A stretch of 64,000 nucleotides of DNA. It comes from Bacteroidales bacterium (GTDB taxonomy: Bacteria; Bacteroidota; Bacteroidia; Bacteroidales; Tenuifilaceae). Shown piece after piece: positions 19,904-29,353 of the stretch. The stretch is taken from assembly GCA_028708425.1 (NCBI GenBank), contig JAQVYY010000006.1, positions 1 through 64,000 on the forward strand. Direction: 5' to 3'. Both the position numbers and the translations under genes were made by a program. Below the pieces are notes generated by a model that was not told where the DNA came from, did no database searches, and saw only the letters and a program-made list of their open reading frames with translations. The stretch's first letter is position 1. Each line of letters begins with the position of its first letter.

Positions 19904-20671
19904 TTATATCAGCTCGATAGACTCGCTGGGTATCCAGCCCTTGTTACCATCGGCAATGCGAACCTCGACCCACTTGCCCAATGCTTTGGTAATTTGAACC
20001 TTGGTGCCAGAATGGAGAATGAAGATTTCCTTACCCGTTTCGCCAGGCGAACTCTTTACGGTAACCACAGATTGAAAAATAATGGCCTTATCCCTTATGG
20101 TTTCGTTCTCTTTCTCTTGGGCACTAAACACTATTGAGACCACCGCAAAAACCAGCGAAATAATGCCCAACGAAAAGGATAATCGTTTGGTAGATGATTT
20201 TAGAGCAAACCAAAAGATAAGAACAAAAGAGAGCGTAACGGCAATCCAAAATAGGCTACACCACGCCCACCCGTTTGACGATAGAATTTGCCGAACAGAC
20301 CGATACCATTTTAGCAGGAAGAAAACGGGCAGCGGCTCAATACGGTCAACCGTAAAGGTACGCGCATACTCAAGGTTAAACTCAATATCCTCATCGTTGG
20401 GATTTAGGCGGTAAGCCCGTTCGTAGTTCAAAATTGCGTAGGGTATCCTGTTCAGCTTAAAGTATGCATTGCCCAGGTTAAAGTAAATCTCGGCGCTTTG
20501 GTAGCCGCTATCAACAAGCGTTTGGTATAGTTCGGCTGCTTTATCAAAATCATTATCGACATAGTGCGAGTTAGCTCGAAAAACAAGAGAGTCGGGTTGA
20601 TTTTCAGCCATAACATTCGATGCAAAAAACATCAAACAAAGCACCATTACTATGTAGTATCTCCTATTCAT
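19904..20671 (-). CDS. batE: BatE: TPR and SH3-domain membrane protein
   Basis: A 255-residue protein with a signal peptide, two to three TPR motifs (about 30-105, with SAEIYFNLGNAYFKLNRIPYAILNYERAYRLNPND), two membrane helices (about 140-190) and a C-terminal bacterial SH3 domain (VTVKSSPGETGKEIFILHSGTKVQITKALGKWVEVRIADGNKGWI region). This is the layout of BatE, the last gene of the Bacteroides aerotolerance operon. Bat proteins support oxygen tolerance and envelope integrity, but the mechanism is not settled. It follows batD by 45 bases. Confidence 0.88.
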   Translation of the reverse strand: MNRRYYIVMVLCLMFFASNVMAENQPDSLVFRANSHYVDNDFDKAAELYQTLVDSGYQSAEIYFNLGNAYFKLNRIPYAILNYERAYRLNPNDEDIEFNLEYARTFTVDRIEPLPVFFLLKWYRSVRQILSSNGWAWCSLFWIAVTLSFVLIFWFALKSSTKRLSFSLGIISLVFAVVSIVFSAQEKENETIRDKAIIFQSVVTVKSSPGETGKEIFILHSGTKVQITKALGKWVEVRIADGNKGWIPSESIELI

Positions 20672-20716
20672 AAGAGCAAATATTATTTATATTTATTAAT
20701 AATTCCAACTAGTATG

Positions 20717-22555
20717 TCAGACATTCTTAGCACTATTTTTAATAACCCCTTCGAGCTTTGCAATTAATGAAATTGCGCTGTTATATAGATTAGTCATCTG
20801 CGAAGCTTCACTTTTTGGGGCGTATCGTGCATATTCGCAAGTAGCTATTATTCTTAAAAACTCATCAATGTCAACATCTTGTACATTGTTTTGCTCTAGG
20901 GTTTCCCTAACCGTATCGCTCGATAGGTTTGCAACTGGAATGCTGAGTTTATCGGCAACGTAGCCCCACAAAGCCTTTAGCAGCTCTTCATAAAATGGCT
21001 CAACATTCGAAAGTGATAGATGTTTCTTTGCCTCCTTAAGCCGTTTTGAAGCCACCTTATTTGCCTTTCGGGTTTTAACCAGGGCAATGTTACCCATTAG
21101 CTTTCGGTTATGCTGAATGAACCAGAACAGGGCTATAAAGACTACAAGCAACAGCACTATAATTCCGTAATAAGCATTCGATGCGAAAAGAAGATTATGC
21201 GTTTTGCTGATTTTTATGCCCTCCGTTTTAATAAAGCGTATATCCTTACCTATAAACCGCACATCCTCCCTACCAAATCCCACCATTGGCGAAGCTACCT
21301 GCTCCGAGCCATCGGCTTCGACCGTAAGATTTAGCGATTTTGATTTTAGAGTGATGTATTTCTTTTGTATTGGGTTAAAGTACGAGAACTCTAAGCTGCC
21401 CAAGTTAAAATCACCGGGGCCGCGTGGAATAGCAACAAACTCAAACGTTTTTGAACCCGTAGCACCCTGCGATGTGGTGTTAATATTATCGGTTACCTTG
21501 GGGTCGAAAATTTCAAAGCTACTGGGGAATTCAAATTTGGGCGTTTCTATAAGCTTTATATTACCCGTACCAGAAACCCTAACCGTAAGGTTAACCGCCT
21601 CGTTAGTTTTTATGGCTGTTTTATCGAGGCTTGCCGTTAGGCTAAAATCTCCAACGGCTCCTGTAAACGATGAGGGGGCGTTAGGTGGTAAATCTCTTAT
21701 TTTAAGGGTTTTCTCTTTGCTTAATAGGCGAACTTTTACGGTTTGATGCGAACCAAAGAAATCGTCGAAAATTGACCCCGACCTTCTACCCTGCTGCTGA
21801 GCTAGCACAACCAGTTCGAAGGGTTTTATATTTATATCGCCAGCACGCTGAGGCAGTAAGAGGTATTTTTTTAGTACCCCCACGTTATAAATCCGACCGT
21901 TAACATTCTGGCGTTGAAAGCGGATATTGTTGGGCGTTTCAATCTCTTGACTCCAAAAACCGTTGAACGACGGAAATTTAAAGTCGTCGAAACCAGCTAT
22001 ATTCTGACGTGTATACAGCTTTAGAGTGGCCAGAATAGGCTGTCCTCTGTATGCAGTTCTCCTATCGAACTCAATGTCGATGAACATATTTTCCGACTCT
22101 TGCTCGGCAGCATTCGAGGCTGAAGTTGTACTCTGCTGATTTCTGGGGGTTGCTGGTTGTGTTCCACTCCCCCCCGATACAACCTCAATGGCAAAGGGGT
22201 TCGTTTTATACTCCTTTTTACTTACTGTGGCTGATGCTGAACCAATTTGGAACTTACCCGACTCGGTGGCTTCGAGAATATAGGTGTAGCTATACTCGTG
22301 GGTTTGGGTCATTTGACCATTAACTATCTGAATACTACTACTCGAAGAGGTACTTGGACCCGCTAGAATGTAAAAGTTATCGAATGCAGGGGCATTGAAC
22401 TCCTGGGGTCGTGCATTTAGCTTAAAAATCACTCTAAACTGCTCTCCAACGGCTACCACTTTTGGGGCAGATACGCTAAAGTCAACATCCTGCGCAAAAA
22501 TATTTACACACGACGCAATGAATATTAGGGAAACCCAAAAACGTTTTTTTAGCAT
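20717..22555 (-). CDS. batD: BatD (oxygen tolerance protein)
   Basis: A 612-residue protein with a signal peptide (cleavage near NIFA-Q), a long periplasmic region of Ig-like beta domains (about 25-430; VSAPKVVAVGEQFRVIFKLNARP begins the first), one transmembrane helix near residue 455 (YYGIIVLLLVVFIALFWFI) and a cytoplasmic helical tail of about 140 residues. A Ser-rich tract (STSSSSS) near residue 70 and a low-complexity linker near 130-150 are visible. The topology fits BatD, thought to act with the VWA proteins BatA and BatB. It starts 10 bases after batC. Confidence 0.9.
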   Translation of the reverse strand: MLKKRFWVSLIFIASCVNIFAQDVDFSVSAPKVVAVGEQFRVIFKLNARPQEFNAPAFDNFYILAGPSTSSSSSIQIVNGQMTQTHEYSYTYILEATESGKFQIGSASATVSKKEYKTNPFAIEVVSGGSGTQPATPRNQQSTTSASNAAEQESENMFIDIEFDRRTAYRGQPILATLKLYTRQNIAGFDDFKFPSFNGFWSQEIETPNNIRFQRQNVNGRIYNVGVLKKYLLLPQRAGDINIKPFELVVLAQQQGRRSGSIFDDFFGSHQTVKVRLLSKEKTLKIRDLPPNAPSSFTGAVGDFSLTASLDKTAIKTNEAVNLTVRVSGTGNIKLIETPKFEFPSSFEIFDPKVTDNINTTSQGATGSKTFEFVAIPRGPGDFNLGSLEFSYFNPIQKKYITLKSKSLNLTVEADGSEQVASPMVGFGREDVRFIGKDIRFIKTEGIKISKTHNLLFASNAYYGIIVLLLVVFIALFWFIQHNRKLMGNIALVKTRKANKVASKRLKEAKKHLSLSNVEPFYEELLKALWGYVADKLSIPVANLSSDTVRETLEQNNVQDVDIDEFLRIIATCEYARYAPKSEASQMTNLYNSAISLIAKLEGVIKNSAKNV

Positions 22556-22565
22556 AATAGTATAA

Positions 22566-23291
22566 TTACCAGTTCTTTTCTACCTTTACTTTCGCCTGTT
22601 TCGCTTTTTCTTTCTGTACCTTTTCCTGTACCTTCTTTTCGTCATTCTGAAGTGCTTCTAGCATACGGCGAGCATCCTCCTTCGAAATTTGTTGCTGCTG
22701 CTCCTGCTGCTTATCCTTCTGATCCTTATTCTGCTCGTTCTGCTGATCTTGCTTATCCTGTTCATTCTCCTGATCCTTCTTGTCCTGCTGATCATCCTGA
22801 TTATCCTTGTCCTGGTCTTGGTCTTGGTTTTGATCCTGATCTTGCTGTTGTTCCTGTTGCTGCTGAAGCATTCGCTGCGCCTGAGCTAGATTGTACTTTG
22901 TTTCAACATCGGATGGATTATGGCGTAACGCATTTTTATACGCTTCAACGCTTTTATCGTACTCCTCCTTCTGAAAATGGGCATTACCCAGGTTATGGTA
23001 TGTATAGCTTAGCTCCTCAGCACTATTTTGTTCGGTGGCAATATCGCTAAAAATCTGCTCGGCCTCTTCAAATTTCTCCTGCTTATATAGGGCTCCCCCG
23101 AGGTTAAAATTCCCCTTAAACGACGATGGGTTAATGTCGAGCGCAGAGCGATACATAATTTCGGAATCGATAAACTCCCCTTTCTTAAACTCCTTATTTC
23201 CCTTTCGTATGGCTTTACGCTCTGTTTGCGCAGAGGCTGCTAACGAGGTTAGTAGGCTGATTAGAATTAGGTTGATAATTGTACGTTGCAT
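22566..23291 (-). CDS. batC: BatC: TPR protein with a Gln/Asp/Lys-rich tail
   Basis: A 241-residue exported TPR protein. After the signal peptide, three TPR motifs fill about residues 25-135 (SSFKGNFNLGGALYKQEKFEEAEQIF; YHNLGNAHFQKEEYDKSVEAYKNAL). A strongly biased low-complexity segment of about 60 residues made of Q, D, K, N and E follows, then a basic coiled tail. The frame extends to a TTG at 23315; the ATG at 23291 gives a cleaner signal peptide and is chosen. The repetitive CAG/GAT-type codons make this a likely length-variable site. Confidence 0.86.
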   Translation of the reverse strand: MQRTIINLILISLLTSLAASAQTERKAIRKGNKEFKKGEFIDSEIMYRSALDINPSSFKGNFNLGGALYKQEKFEEAEQIFSDIATEQNSAEELSYTYHNLGNAHFQKEEYDKSVEAYKNALRHNPSDVETKYNLAQAQRMLQQQQEQQQDQDQNQDQDQDKDNQDDQQDKKDQENEQDKQDQQNEQNKDQKDKQQEQQQQISKEDARRMLEALQNDEKKVQEKVQKEKAKQAKVKVEKNW

Positions 23292-23317
23292 AATTATAGT
23301 GTTTTTCGATAACAAAA

Positions 23318-24361
23318 CTAAATTTCCTTTTTCGGGTTTTCTCCAAATAGGTTCAGCTTCTGAACAAGCTTATTTCTCCGCTCAAGCACAAAAAAATCGA
23401 TAATTAGGAACAGTAGGGCTAAGCCAAAGAAATATTGAAACTGGTCGTCGTACTCAGAAAAAGTTTTCTCCTTAAACTCTGCGCGCTCCATGCGGTTTAT
23501 CTCTTCAAATAAGGGCATTAAACCAATTTGCGAATTGGTGGCACGAATATATTTTCCCCCGCCAGTAATAGCCATTTTCGAGAGGGTTTCCTCATCGAGG
23601 CGGGTAACCACCACCTCATCGTTCTTATCACGTAAAAAATCGCGGCTATTTAAGCTGGTTGGAATCGGTGCCCCCTTGGGCGAGCCAATACCAATGGCGT
23701 GCACCACTATCCCCTTCTCGTGGGCTTTCTGCGCTGCTTCAATGGGGTCATCCTCGTGGTTCTCACCATCAGAAATTACTATGATTGCCTTACCCGTCTC
23801 CTCCTGCGGACTAAACGAGTTTGAAGCAAGGTTGATGGCTGCGCCAATGGCTGTTCCCTGCTTGGGTACCATCCCTGTTGAAACTGACGATAGAAACATT
23901 TTAGCCGATGTATAATCGTTGGTAACGGGTAGCTGCACGTAAGCATCGCCAGCAAACACAATCAGCCCAATCCTGTCGTTCGAGAGCTGGTCGACTAGTC
24001 GAGATATTGCCTGTTTGGCACGTTCGAGCCTATTGGGCTGAATATCCTGAGCCATCATACTATTGGATACGTCTAGGGCAATAATCAGCTCCACGCCCTT
24101 TTGTTTAGACTCGGTTAGCTTGGAGCCAAACTGCGGACGCGCAACGCCCAATACCATTAGGGTAAACGCAATAAGGTAAAAGATGAATTTAATCCAACCC
24201 CTGCGAAAAGAGACCCCAGGCATTAGCTGCTTAATGGTATTGATATTTCCGAACTTGGCTAGCCTGCGTTTACGAGAAACGGAAACAAGTATATATAACC
24301 CTATTAGCAAGGGTATTGCCAGCAGTATGAATAAGTATTCGGGATTAGCAAATCTGAACAT
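23318..24361 (-). CDS. batB: BatB: VWA-domain membrane protein
   Basis: A 347-residue protein with two N-terminal membrane helices (about 8-28 and 58-76), a von Willebrand factor A domain (about 90-290) with an intact MIDAS start DVSNS in LIIALDVSNSMMAQD, and a C-terminal helix (near 310-330, YFFGLALLFLIIDFFVL). VWA domains bind metal-dependent ligands; with a MoxR ATPase in the same operon they form a likely chaperone-type system. It precedes batC and follows batA by 48 bases. Confidence 0.92.
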   Translation of the reverse strand: MFRFANPEYLFILLAIPLLIGLYILVSVSRKRRLAKFGNINTIKQLMPGVSFRRGWIKFIFYLIAFTLMVLGVARPQFGSKLTESKQKGVELIIALDVSNSMMAQDIQPNRLERAKQAISRLVDQLSNDRIGLIVFAGDAYVQLPVTNDYTSAKMFLSSVSTGMVPKQGTAIGAAINLASNSFSPQEETGKAIIVISDGENHEDDPIEAAQKAHEKGIVVHAIGIGSPKGAPIPTSLNSRDFLRDKNDEVVVTRLDEETLSKMAITGGGKYIRATNSQIGLMPLFEEINRMERAEFKEKTFSEYDDQFQYFFGLALLFLIIDFFVLERRNKLVQKLNLFGENPKKEI

Positions 24362-24409
24362 ATCTATCTATTTTTTGCTTATATACTACAATTAGTAATG
24401 ATGCACCGT

Positions 24410-25402
24410 TTATGGAATGCTCCTAAAAACGGTTGACCTTAAAACCATATCCACTCCCAATAGAATAATTGCCAACAGGGCAAATTTCATAAACTCCTCC
24501 TTTTTCTTGGTTGTTTCAATCACCTCGAACTTGGTTTTTTCGAGCTTGTCAATCTGCTCGTAAACCACAGCCAAACCCTTACCATCGGTAGCCCTAAAAT
24601 ACTTACCGCCAGTAACCTCGGCAATCTCAGTAAGAACATCCTCATCAATTTCAACCTTCATATCCTGCATTCGTGTTCCGAAAGGGGTTTGTACTGGGTA
24701 AGGTGCCGTTCCGTGCGTTCCTATACCAACAGTATAAACCCTTATACCGTACGATTTAGAAATATCGGCAGCTGTAACGGGTGCTATTTCGCCCTTATTA
24801 TTAACCCCATCGGTTAGCAGTATGATTACCTTACTAACGGCATCGCTATCTTTAAGCCTTGCAACCGCTGTGGCCAGACCCACGCCAATGGCCGTTCCGT
24901 CCTCAATTAACCCTACCCTAATATCCTTAAATTGGTTTGCAATGGTGCGTAAATCGGTTGTTAGCGGGCATAGTGTAAAACTTTCACCAGCAAATATTAC
25001 CAAGCCAAGCCTGTCGTTTCTTCTACCCGAAACAAACTGTATGGCAATATCTTTGGCTGCCTCTAGCCTATCGGGCTTAAAATCCTTGGCGAGCATACTG
25101 CTCGAAACGTCCAGAGCAATCATTATATCGATACCCTCGGTTTCGATATTTTGCGATACGTTAAACGACTGAGGTCGAGCCAAAACGATAACGATTAGCG
25201 ATAATGCCGCCATGCGCAGGGCAAAGGGCAAATGCCTTAGGTAAACCCTTGCCGATACCGGTGCCTTGGCAAACGGCATAAGCGTCGACATCTGCAGACT
25301 TGCTTGTATGTTCCTCCGCTTAAATATGTACCATAGAATAAAGGCTGGCACTATTATCAGCAAGTACAAAAGATTGGGATGTGCAAAAGATATTCCACTC
25401 AT
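24410..25402 (-). CDS. batA: BatA: VWA-domain membrane protein
   Basis: A 330-residue paralogue of the next gene, with N-terminal membrane helices (residues 10-27 and about 60-75), a VWA domain with MIDAS start DVSSS in IMIALDVSSSMLAKD, and a C-terminal helix. The ARPQ motif before the VWA domain is shared with BatB. It begins 2 bases after the DUF4381-like gene, so translation is probably coupled. Confidence 0.92.
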   Translation of the reverse strand: MSGISFAHPNLLYLLIIVPAFILWYIFKRRNIQASLQMSTLMPFAKAPVSARVYLRHLPFALRMAALSLIVIVLARPQSFNVSQNIETEGIDIMIALDVSSSMLAKDFKPDRLEAAKDIAIQFVSGRRNDRLGLVIFAGESFTLCPLTTDLRTIANQFKDIRVGLIEDGTAIGVGLATAVARLKDSDAVSKVIILLTDGVNNKGEIAPVTAADISKSYGIRVYTVGIGTHGTAPYPVQTPFGTRMQDMKVEIDEDVLTEIAEVTGGKYFRATDGKGLAVVYEQIDKLEKTKFEVIETTKKKEEFMKFALLAIILLGVDMVLRSTVFRSIP

Positions 25403-25404
25403 AT

Positions 25405-26451
25405 TTAAATCGTTTTACCTTTATCTTCAACAAATTTCTGTGGCTCTGGCGTATTCTGAGCCTCTGGCTCATCCTCGTCATCAGCCTCGTTATTACTATC
25501 CTGCTCAATGGGTTTAGTGCTATTTACAAGCTTAATGGCAAACTCGAGGCTACCCAAATTTTCGGATACGCTGGGTTTAAGCTTGGCGAACTTTACCAGG
25601 TCGGCAAGTGAAAGCAGCTCCTGAAGCTCATCTAGGAGTTCTTTTGACAACACATCGCTAGTTTTCAAACTACTACAAATTTCATAGGTAGTTTGCTCCA
25701 TTGCTGGCACCCCGAACCTACCCTCAATATAAAAACGGATAACATCGGTTAGCTTCGACTGGTACTGCTTATGGTTCTCGGTATCCCACAGTTTTTTCGT
25801 TTTAATAAGTTCTAGTTCGCGAAGCGCAATAACATGAGCTGGTTCAGATGGTTTTGGGGTAAAGAATACAGGTTTTCCCTTTCTTCTCTGTATAAAATAG
25901 TAAACTAGAAATACAATAAGGGCAATAGCTAACAAGCCGCCGCCAACCCAAGGGGCTATTTCGGCAAACGTGTAGGGCTCTTTCAAGGGTGTTTTTATGT
26001 CGTATATGGTGGTAATGGTGCTATCGGGGGGCAACGTATTAACCAATAGCCATATTGCTGATGTTTGAGCAGTATCAATGCGTAGCCCACTAGAGAACGG
26101 CAACCTAATGGGTGGAATACGATAAAAACCCTCATCGAATGATGTGATGGTTAGGCTATATAAGTACTCTCTACCCTCGTTCTCTTTTTTTAGGGTATCA
26201 ATGGTAGGTTTACCTATAACCTCTATGCCGGTAACAAGCGTATCGGCAAAAAAGGGAAACTGAACCTCGTACCCTTTGGGTAGGTTAGCTTTTATGGTTA
26301 GCTCAAGCTGGTCGCCAATAAGAATACTATCGGCTGAGACCTCTGCAGCAAAGCTGAATTTAGGGTTTTGAGCCGTTGATACAGCTGGCTGAACAACCAA
26401 AAATATTGCTGAAACAATGGTAAACACTAGATATTTTAAGAAACTATTCAT
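25405..26451 (-). CDS. DUF4381-like membrane protein of the Bat operon
   Basis: A 348-residue protein with a signal peptide, a periplasmic beta-rich domain (about 30-165, beginning FSFAAEVSADSILIGDQLELTI, similar to a BatD repeat), one membrane helix (about 188-208, WVGGGLLAIALIVFLVYYFI) and a cytoplasmic helical domain (about 225-315) of the kind seen in DUF4381 proteins. The C-terminal 30 residues are acidic. Genes of this type sit between DUF58 and batA in many Bat-type operons. The family assignment rests on topology and position. Confidence 0.75.
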   Translation of the reverse strand: MNSFLKYLVFTIVSAIFLVVQPAVSTAQNPKFSFAAEVSADSILIGDQLELTIKANLPKGYEVQFPFFADTLVTGIEVIGKPTIDTLKKENEGREYLYSLTITSFDEGFYRIPPIRLPFSSGLRIDTAQTSAIWLLVNTLPPDSTITTIYDIKTPLKEPYTFAEIAPWVGGGLLAIALIVFLVYYFIQRRKGKPVFFTPKPSEPAHVIALRELELIKTKKLWDTENHKQYQSKLTDVIRFYIEGRFGVPAMEQTTYEICSSLKTSDVLSKELLDELQELLSLADLVKFAKLKPSVSENLGSLEFAIKLVNSTKPIEQDSNNEADDEDEPEAQNTPEPQKFVEDKGKTI

Positions 26452-26580
26452 AAAAAATATAGCTATTAATTTGATTATTCTGATTCATTTTAAACTTTAG
26501 GTATATACTGTAAAAGTATTGCTAATCAATAGATTGCTTCGCAAAAGAAACGCTCGCAACGACGTGCTAACACTGTACAA

Positions 26581-27468
26581 CTAAGCTCTTTGTTTAAATA
26601 GTTTTATTAATGGTTTTACATAATCCTCATGGGTTGAAATAGCTATTGAGTCGACCCTGCACCGCGAAAAGGTGTGCTTAAGCGATGCTTCCGTATTGCG
26701 CCACCACTGGGCATACGTTTTTCGAACTATGGAACTGCTGGTATCAATCCACGAGTAGCTGCCCGTTTCAGCATCCTTCAGCTTAGCCAATCCTATGGGT
26801 GGCAGCTCCGTTTCGCGAGGGTCGTAAACCCTAACTCCCACCACATCGTGCTTATTACCTGCAATGGATAACGCGTTAAAAAAGTTTGGCTCAACGGTAT
26901 TGGGTTTAAAATCCATAAAGTCGCTCAGAATAAAAGCGGTACAACGCTTTTTAATGGCATTGGTAAAGTACCGTAAAGCCTCCGATAAATCGGTTCCAGA
27001 ACTGGTTGGCTCAAAGTTTATTAGCTCGCGAATAATATGAAGAATATGGGTTCTGCCCTTTTTGGGTGGAATAAACTTTTCAACCTTATCGCTAAACATT
27101 AAAACGCCAATTTTGTCGTTATTCTGAATGGCAGAAAAGGCTAAAACAGCTGCTATTTCGGTAACCAAATTCTTCTTTAACAAATCGGTAGTACCAAATA
27201 ATCGCGAACCACTAACATCAATTAGTAGCATAACCGTTAGCTCGCGTTCCTCTTCGAACACCTTAATAAAAGGCTGATTGAAACGGGCGGTTACGTTCCA
27301 GTCGATGCTCCTAATATCGTCACCGTACTGATACTCACGCACCTCGCTAAAAGCCATTCCTCTACCCTTAAAAGCGCTATGGTACTCGCCTGCAAATATT
27401 TGCCTAGATAGTCCACGGGTTTTTATCTCTATTTTTCGTACTCGTTTTAATAGTTCTGATGCATCCAC
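26581..27468 (-). CDS. DUF58 protein
   Basis: A 295-residue cytoplasmic protein of the DUF58 family (GRGMAFSEVREYQYGDDIRSIDWNVTARFNQPFIKVFEEERE is the signature region, residues about 35-76), followed by a VWA-like domain with VMLLIDVSGSRLFG. DUF58 proteins pair with MoxR ATPases. The only start giving the full N-terminus is GTG at 27468; the nearby ATG at 27464 is out of frame. It begins 28 bases after the small secreted protein and is followed by a 129-base gap before the DUF4381-like gene. Confidence 0.92.
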   Translation of the reverse strand: MDASELLKRVRKIEIKTRGLSRQIFAGEYHSAFKGRGMAFSEVREYQYGDDIRSIDWNVTARFNQPFIKVFEEERELTVMLLIDVSGSRLFGTTDLLKKNLVTEIAAVLAFSAIQNNDKIGVLMFSDKVEKFIPPKKGRTHILHIIRELINFEPTSSGTDLSEALRYFTNAIKKRCTAFILSDFMDFKPNTVEPNFFNALSIAGNKHDVVGVRVYDPRETELPPIGLAKLKDAETGSYSWIDTSSSIVRKTYAQWWRNTEASLKHTFSRCRVDSIAISTHEDYVKPLIKLFKQRA

Positions 27469-27496
27469 TGCTAGTATCTTTTTACAAGGTTGTAAG

Positions 27497-27916
27497 TTAC
27501 TTCTGTTTTTGTTTGGTAATAACCGTTATAAACCACTTGCCCTTAACCAGACTTACTTCGTATTTGGCAGAGTCTTTGGTTTCAATCCACACACAGTTTT
27601 TATCCTTTCCATACTTCTTACTAAGTTCTTTCTTTACCGAATCAAATAACCAAACGTTATACATTTGCGAAACGGAAGTGCAATACCCTTTGGAATTGAG
27701 CATAAAAATTACGGTTTGCTCGTCGGGGTAATTTTCAAACTTAATAAAGCTCCTATTCTTGTTTTGCACCTCTTTAGTAAACAAAAAACCTTTTAATTCC
27801 GTTTTGGCTAACCTAAAAATCTCACTCTTGTTCGAGCCAATGTAATTTTGACTACTGCATACATTGGAAAGCAATAAAAATACCACACACACAAGTGAAA
27901 GCTTTAGGGTTGACAT
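27497..27916 (-). CDS. small secreted protein inside the Bat operon, unknown
   Basis: A 139-residue protein with a signal peptide (cleavage near CSSQ, about residue 23); the mature part is about 115 residues, basic, with alternating hydrophobic strands and a helix around VWLFDSVKKELSKKYGK. I do not recognise the family. It begins 3 bases after the moxR stop and ends 28 bases before DUF58, so it is an operon member. Two cysteines remain in the mature chain (in GYCTSV and KNCVW), which could pair in the periplasm. Function unknown. Confidence 0.75.
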   Translation of the reverse strand: MSTLKLSLVCVVFLLLSNVCSSQNYIGSNKSEIFRLAKTELKGFLFTKEVQNKNRSFIKFENYPDEQTVIFMLNSKGYCTSVSQMYNVWLFDSVKKELSKKYGKDKNCVWIETKDSAKYEVSLVKGKWFITVITKQKQK

Positions 27917-27919
27917 AAA

Positions 27920-28921
27920 CTAGGGCACCTCAATGGTATTTAGTATCTCGGTAATTATATCCTCAGTGCTAATATTTTCGGCTTCCGCCTCGTAGGTTAG
28001 CCCAATACGATGGCGTAAAACATCGTGACATACCGATCGCACATCTTCGGGTATTACGTACCCTCTGCGCTTAATAAAGGCGTACGCCTTAGCCGCTAAC
28101 GATAGGTTAATACTCGCCCTGGGCGACCCGCCGTAAGCTATCATATTTTCAAATCGTTCTAGTTTGTAATCTTTGGGGAAACGGGTAGCAAATACAATAT
28201 CAACAATGTACTTCTCAATTTTCTCGTCCATGTAAACCTCGCGAACCACCTCGCGGGCCTTCACAATATCTTCGGGTTTAATTACCCTACTTGCCTTCGG
28301 AAAGCTTGCCGCAACGTTTTGGCGTATAATAAGCTTCTCCTCCTCTATTTTCGGGTAGGTAATTTTCACTTTAAGCATAAAACGGTCAACCTGCGCCTCG
28401 GGCAATGGGTAGGTTCCCTCCTGCTCTATGGGGTTTTGGGTTGCCATAACCAAAAAAGGCGAGGGCAAAGCAAAGGTTTCATCGCCGATGGTAACCTGAC
28501 GCTCCTGCATGGCCTCAAGCAAAGCACTTTGCACTTTAGCGGGTGCACGATTTATCTCATCGGCTAAAACAAAATTGGTGAAGATTGGCCCCTTTTTAAC
28601 GTTAAAGTTCTCCTGCTTCTGGCTATAAACCATTGTTCCAATAAGGTCGGCGGGTAGCAAATCGGGGGTAAACTGAATCCTTGAGAACCCCGCATCGACA
28701 GTACTGGCCAGCGTGTTAATTGCAAGTGTTTTGGCAAGACCAGGCACACCCTCAAGTAGAATATGGCCATTGGCTAGCAACCCAATAAGCAGCGATTCGA
28801 CAAGGTGTTTCTGACCAACAATTACCTTGTCCATCTCCATTGTAATAATATCCACAAACGAGCTCTCAAGGCGAATGCGTTCGTTTAGCTCCTTAATGTT
28901 AGCTGTTGATGTGTCGTTCAT
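27920..28921 (-). CDS. MoxR family AAA+ ATPase
   Basis: A 333-residue AAA+ ATPase, first gene of the Bat operon. Walker A is GVPGLAKT (about residue 58), Walker B lies in FVLADEINRAP, and sensor features follow in VMATQNPIEQEGTYPLPEAQVDRFM. MoxR ATPases act as chaperones that help VWA-domain partners assemble or bind metal; the partners here are BatA, BatB and DUF58. No signal peptide is present, so it is cytoplasmic. Confidence 0.95.
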   Translation of the reverse strand: MNDTSTANIKELNERIRLESSFVDIITMEMDKVIVGQKHLVESLLIGLLANGHILLEGVPGLAKTLAINTLASTVDAGFSRIQFTPDLLPADLIGTMVYSQKQENFNVKKGPIFTNFVLADEINRAPAKVQSALLEAMQERQVTIGDETFALPSPFLVMATQNPIEQEGTYPLPEAQVDRFMLKVKITYPKIEEEKLIIRQNVAASFPKASRVIKPEDIVKAREVVREVYMDEKIEKYIVDIVFATRFPKDYKLERFENMIAYGGSPRASINLSLAAKAYAFIKRRGYVIPEDVRSVCHDVLRHRIGLTYEAEAENISTEDIITEILNTIEVP

Positions 28922-29134
28922 CGTACTTTATTTTAAAATGAATTGTTAAAATTTGAATTTTAGAACACAAATATGCAGAATTAATGGGGGTTACAGCGTT
29001 AAAAAGCGTTAAAAAAAGTAAAGGTTTGTTATACGGGCTTCGTCTTAGCTCAGCCTGACAAGTTATGCGGCTATAAAAAAAGTGTATTGTGGTAATTAGG
29101 GACGCTCGGGCTTCGACTGGCATCTCGATAAACT

Positions 29135-29281
29135 AACCCCAACTATTCATTCGAATAATTGGGGTCTCCAACTGCGACTAGGTCTCACAACCAATTTTGT
29201 TGCCCAAAATTGGGCCTGACTATGTCGGGGTAACCCGCATTTGCATGCATCTTTAACAAGTTTGATGAATAATGCGGGTTA
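29135..29281 (-). repeat. element A copy 2 (full length, reverse orientation)
   Basis: Reverse-complement copy of the element at 177-324, complete with both terminal inverted repeats and all hairpins. The right palindrome carries one change (AACTATTC for AATTATTC). It belongs to the subgroup in which GAGACCCC pairs with the terminal GGGG. Confidence 0.85.
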
Positions 29282-29353
29282 ACAATTTGCAGGTGCACAG
29301 TTACAAAAAATGTTTGTGCATCTAAAATAGTTTTAAAATTTGTTATTCTCAAT

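Noticed and set aside
22689..22889. Forward ORF of 66 codons, almost all Leu, Ile and Val
   Set aside because: It is the antisense shadow of the Q/D/K-rich tract of batC; no promoter or start context.
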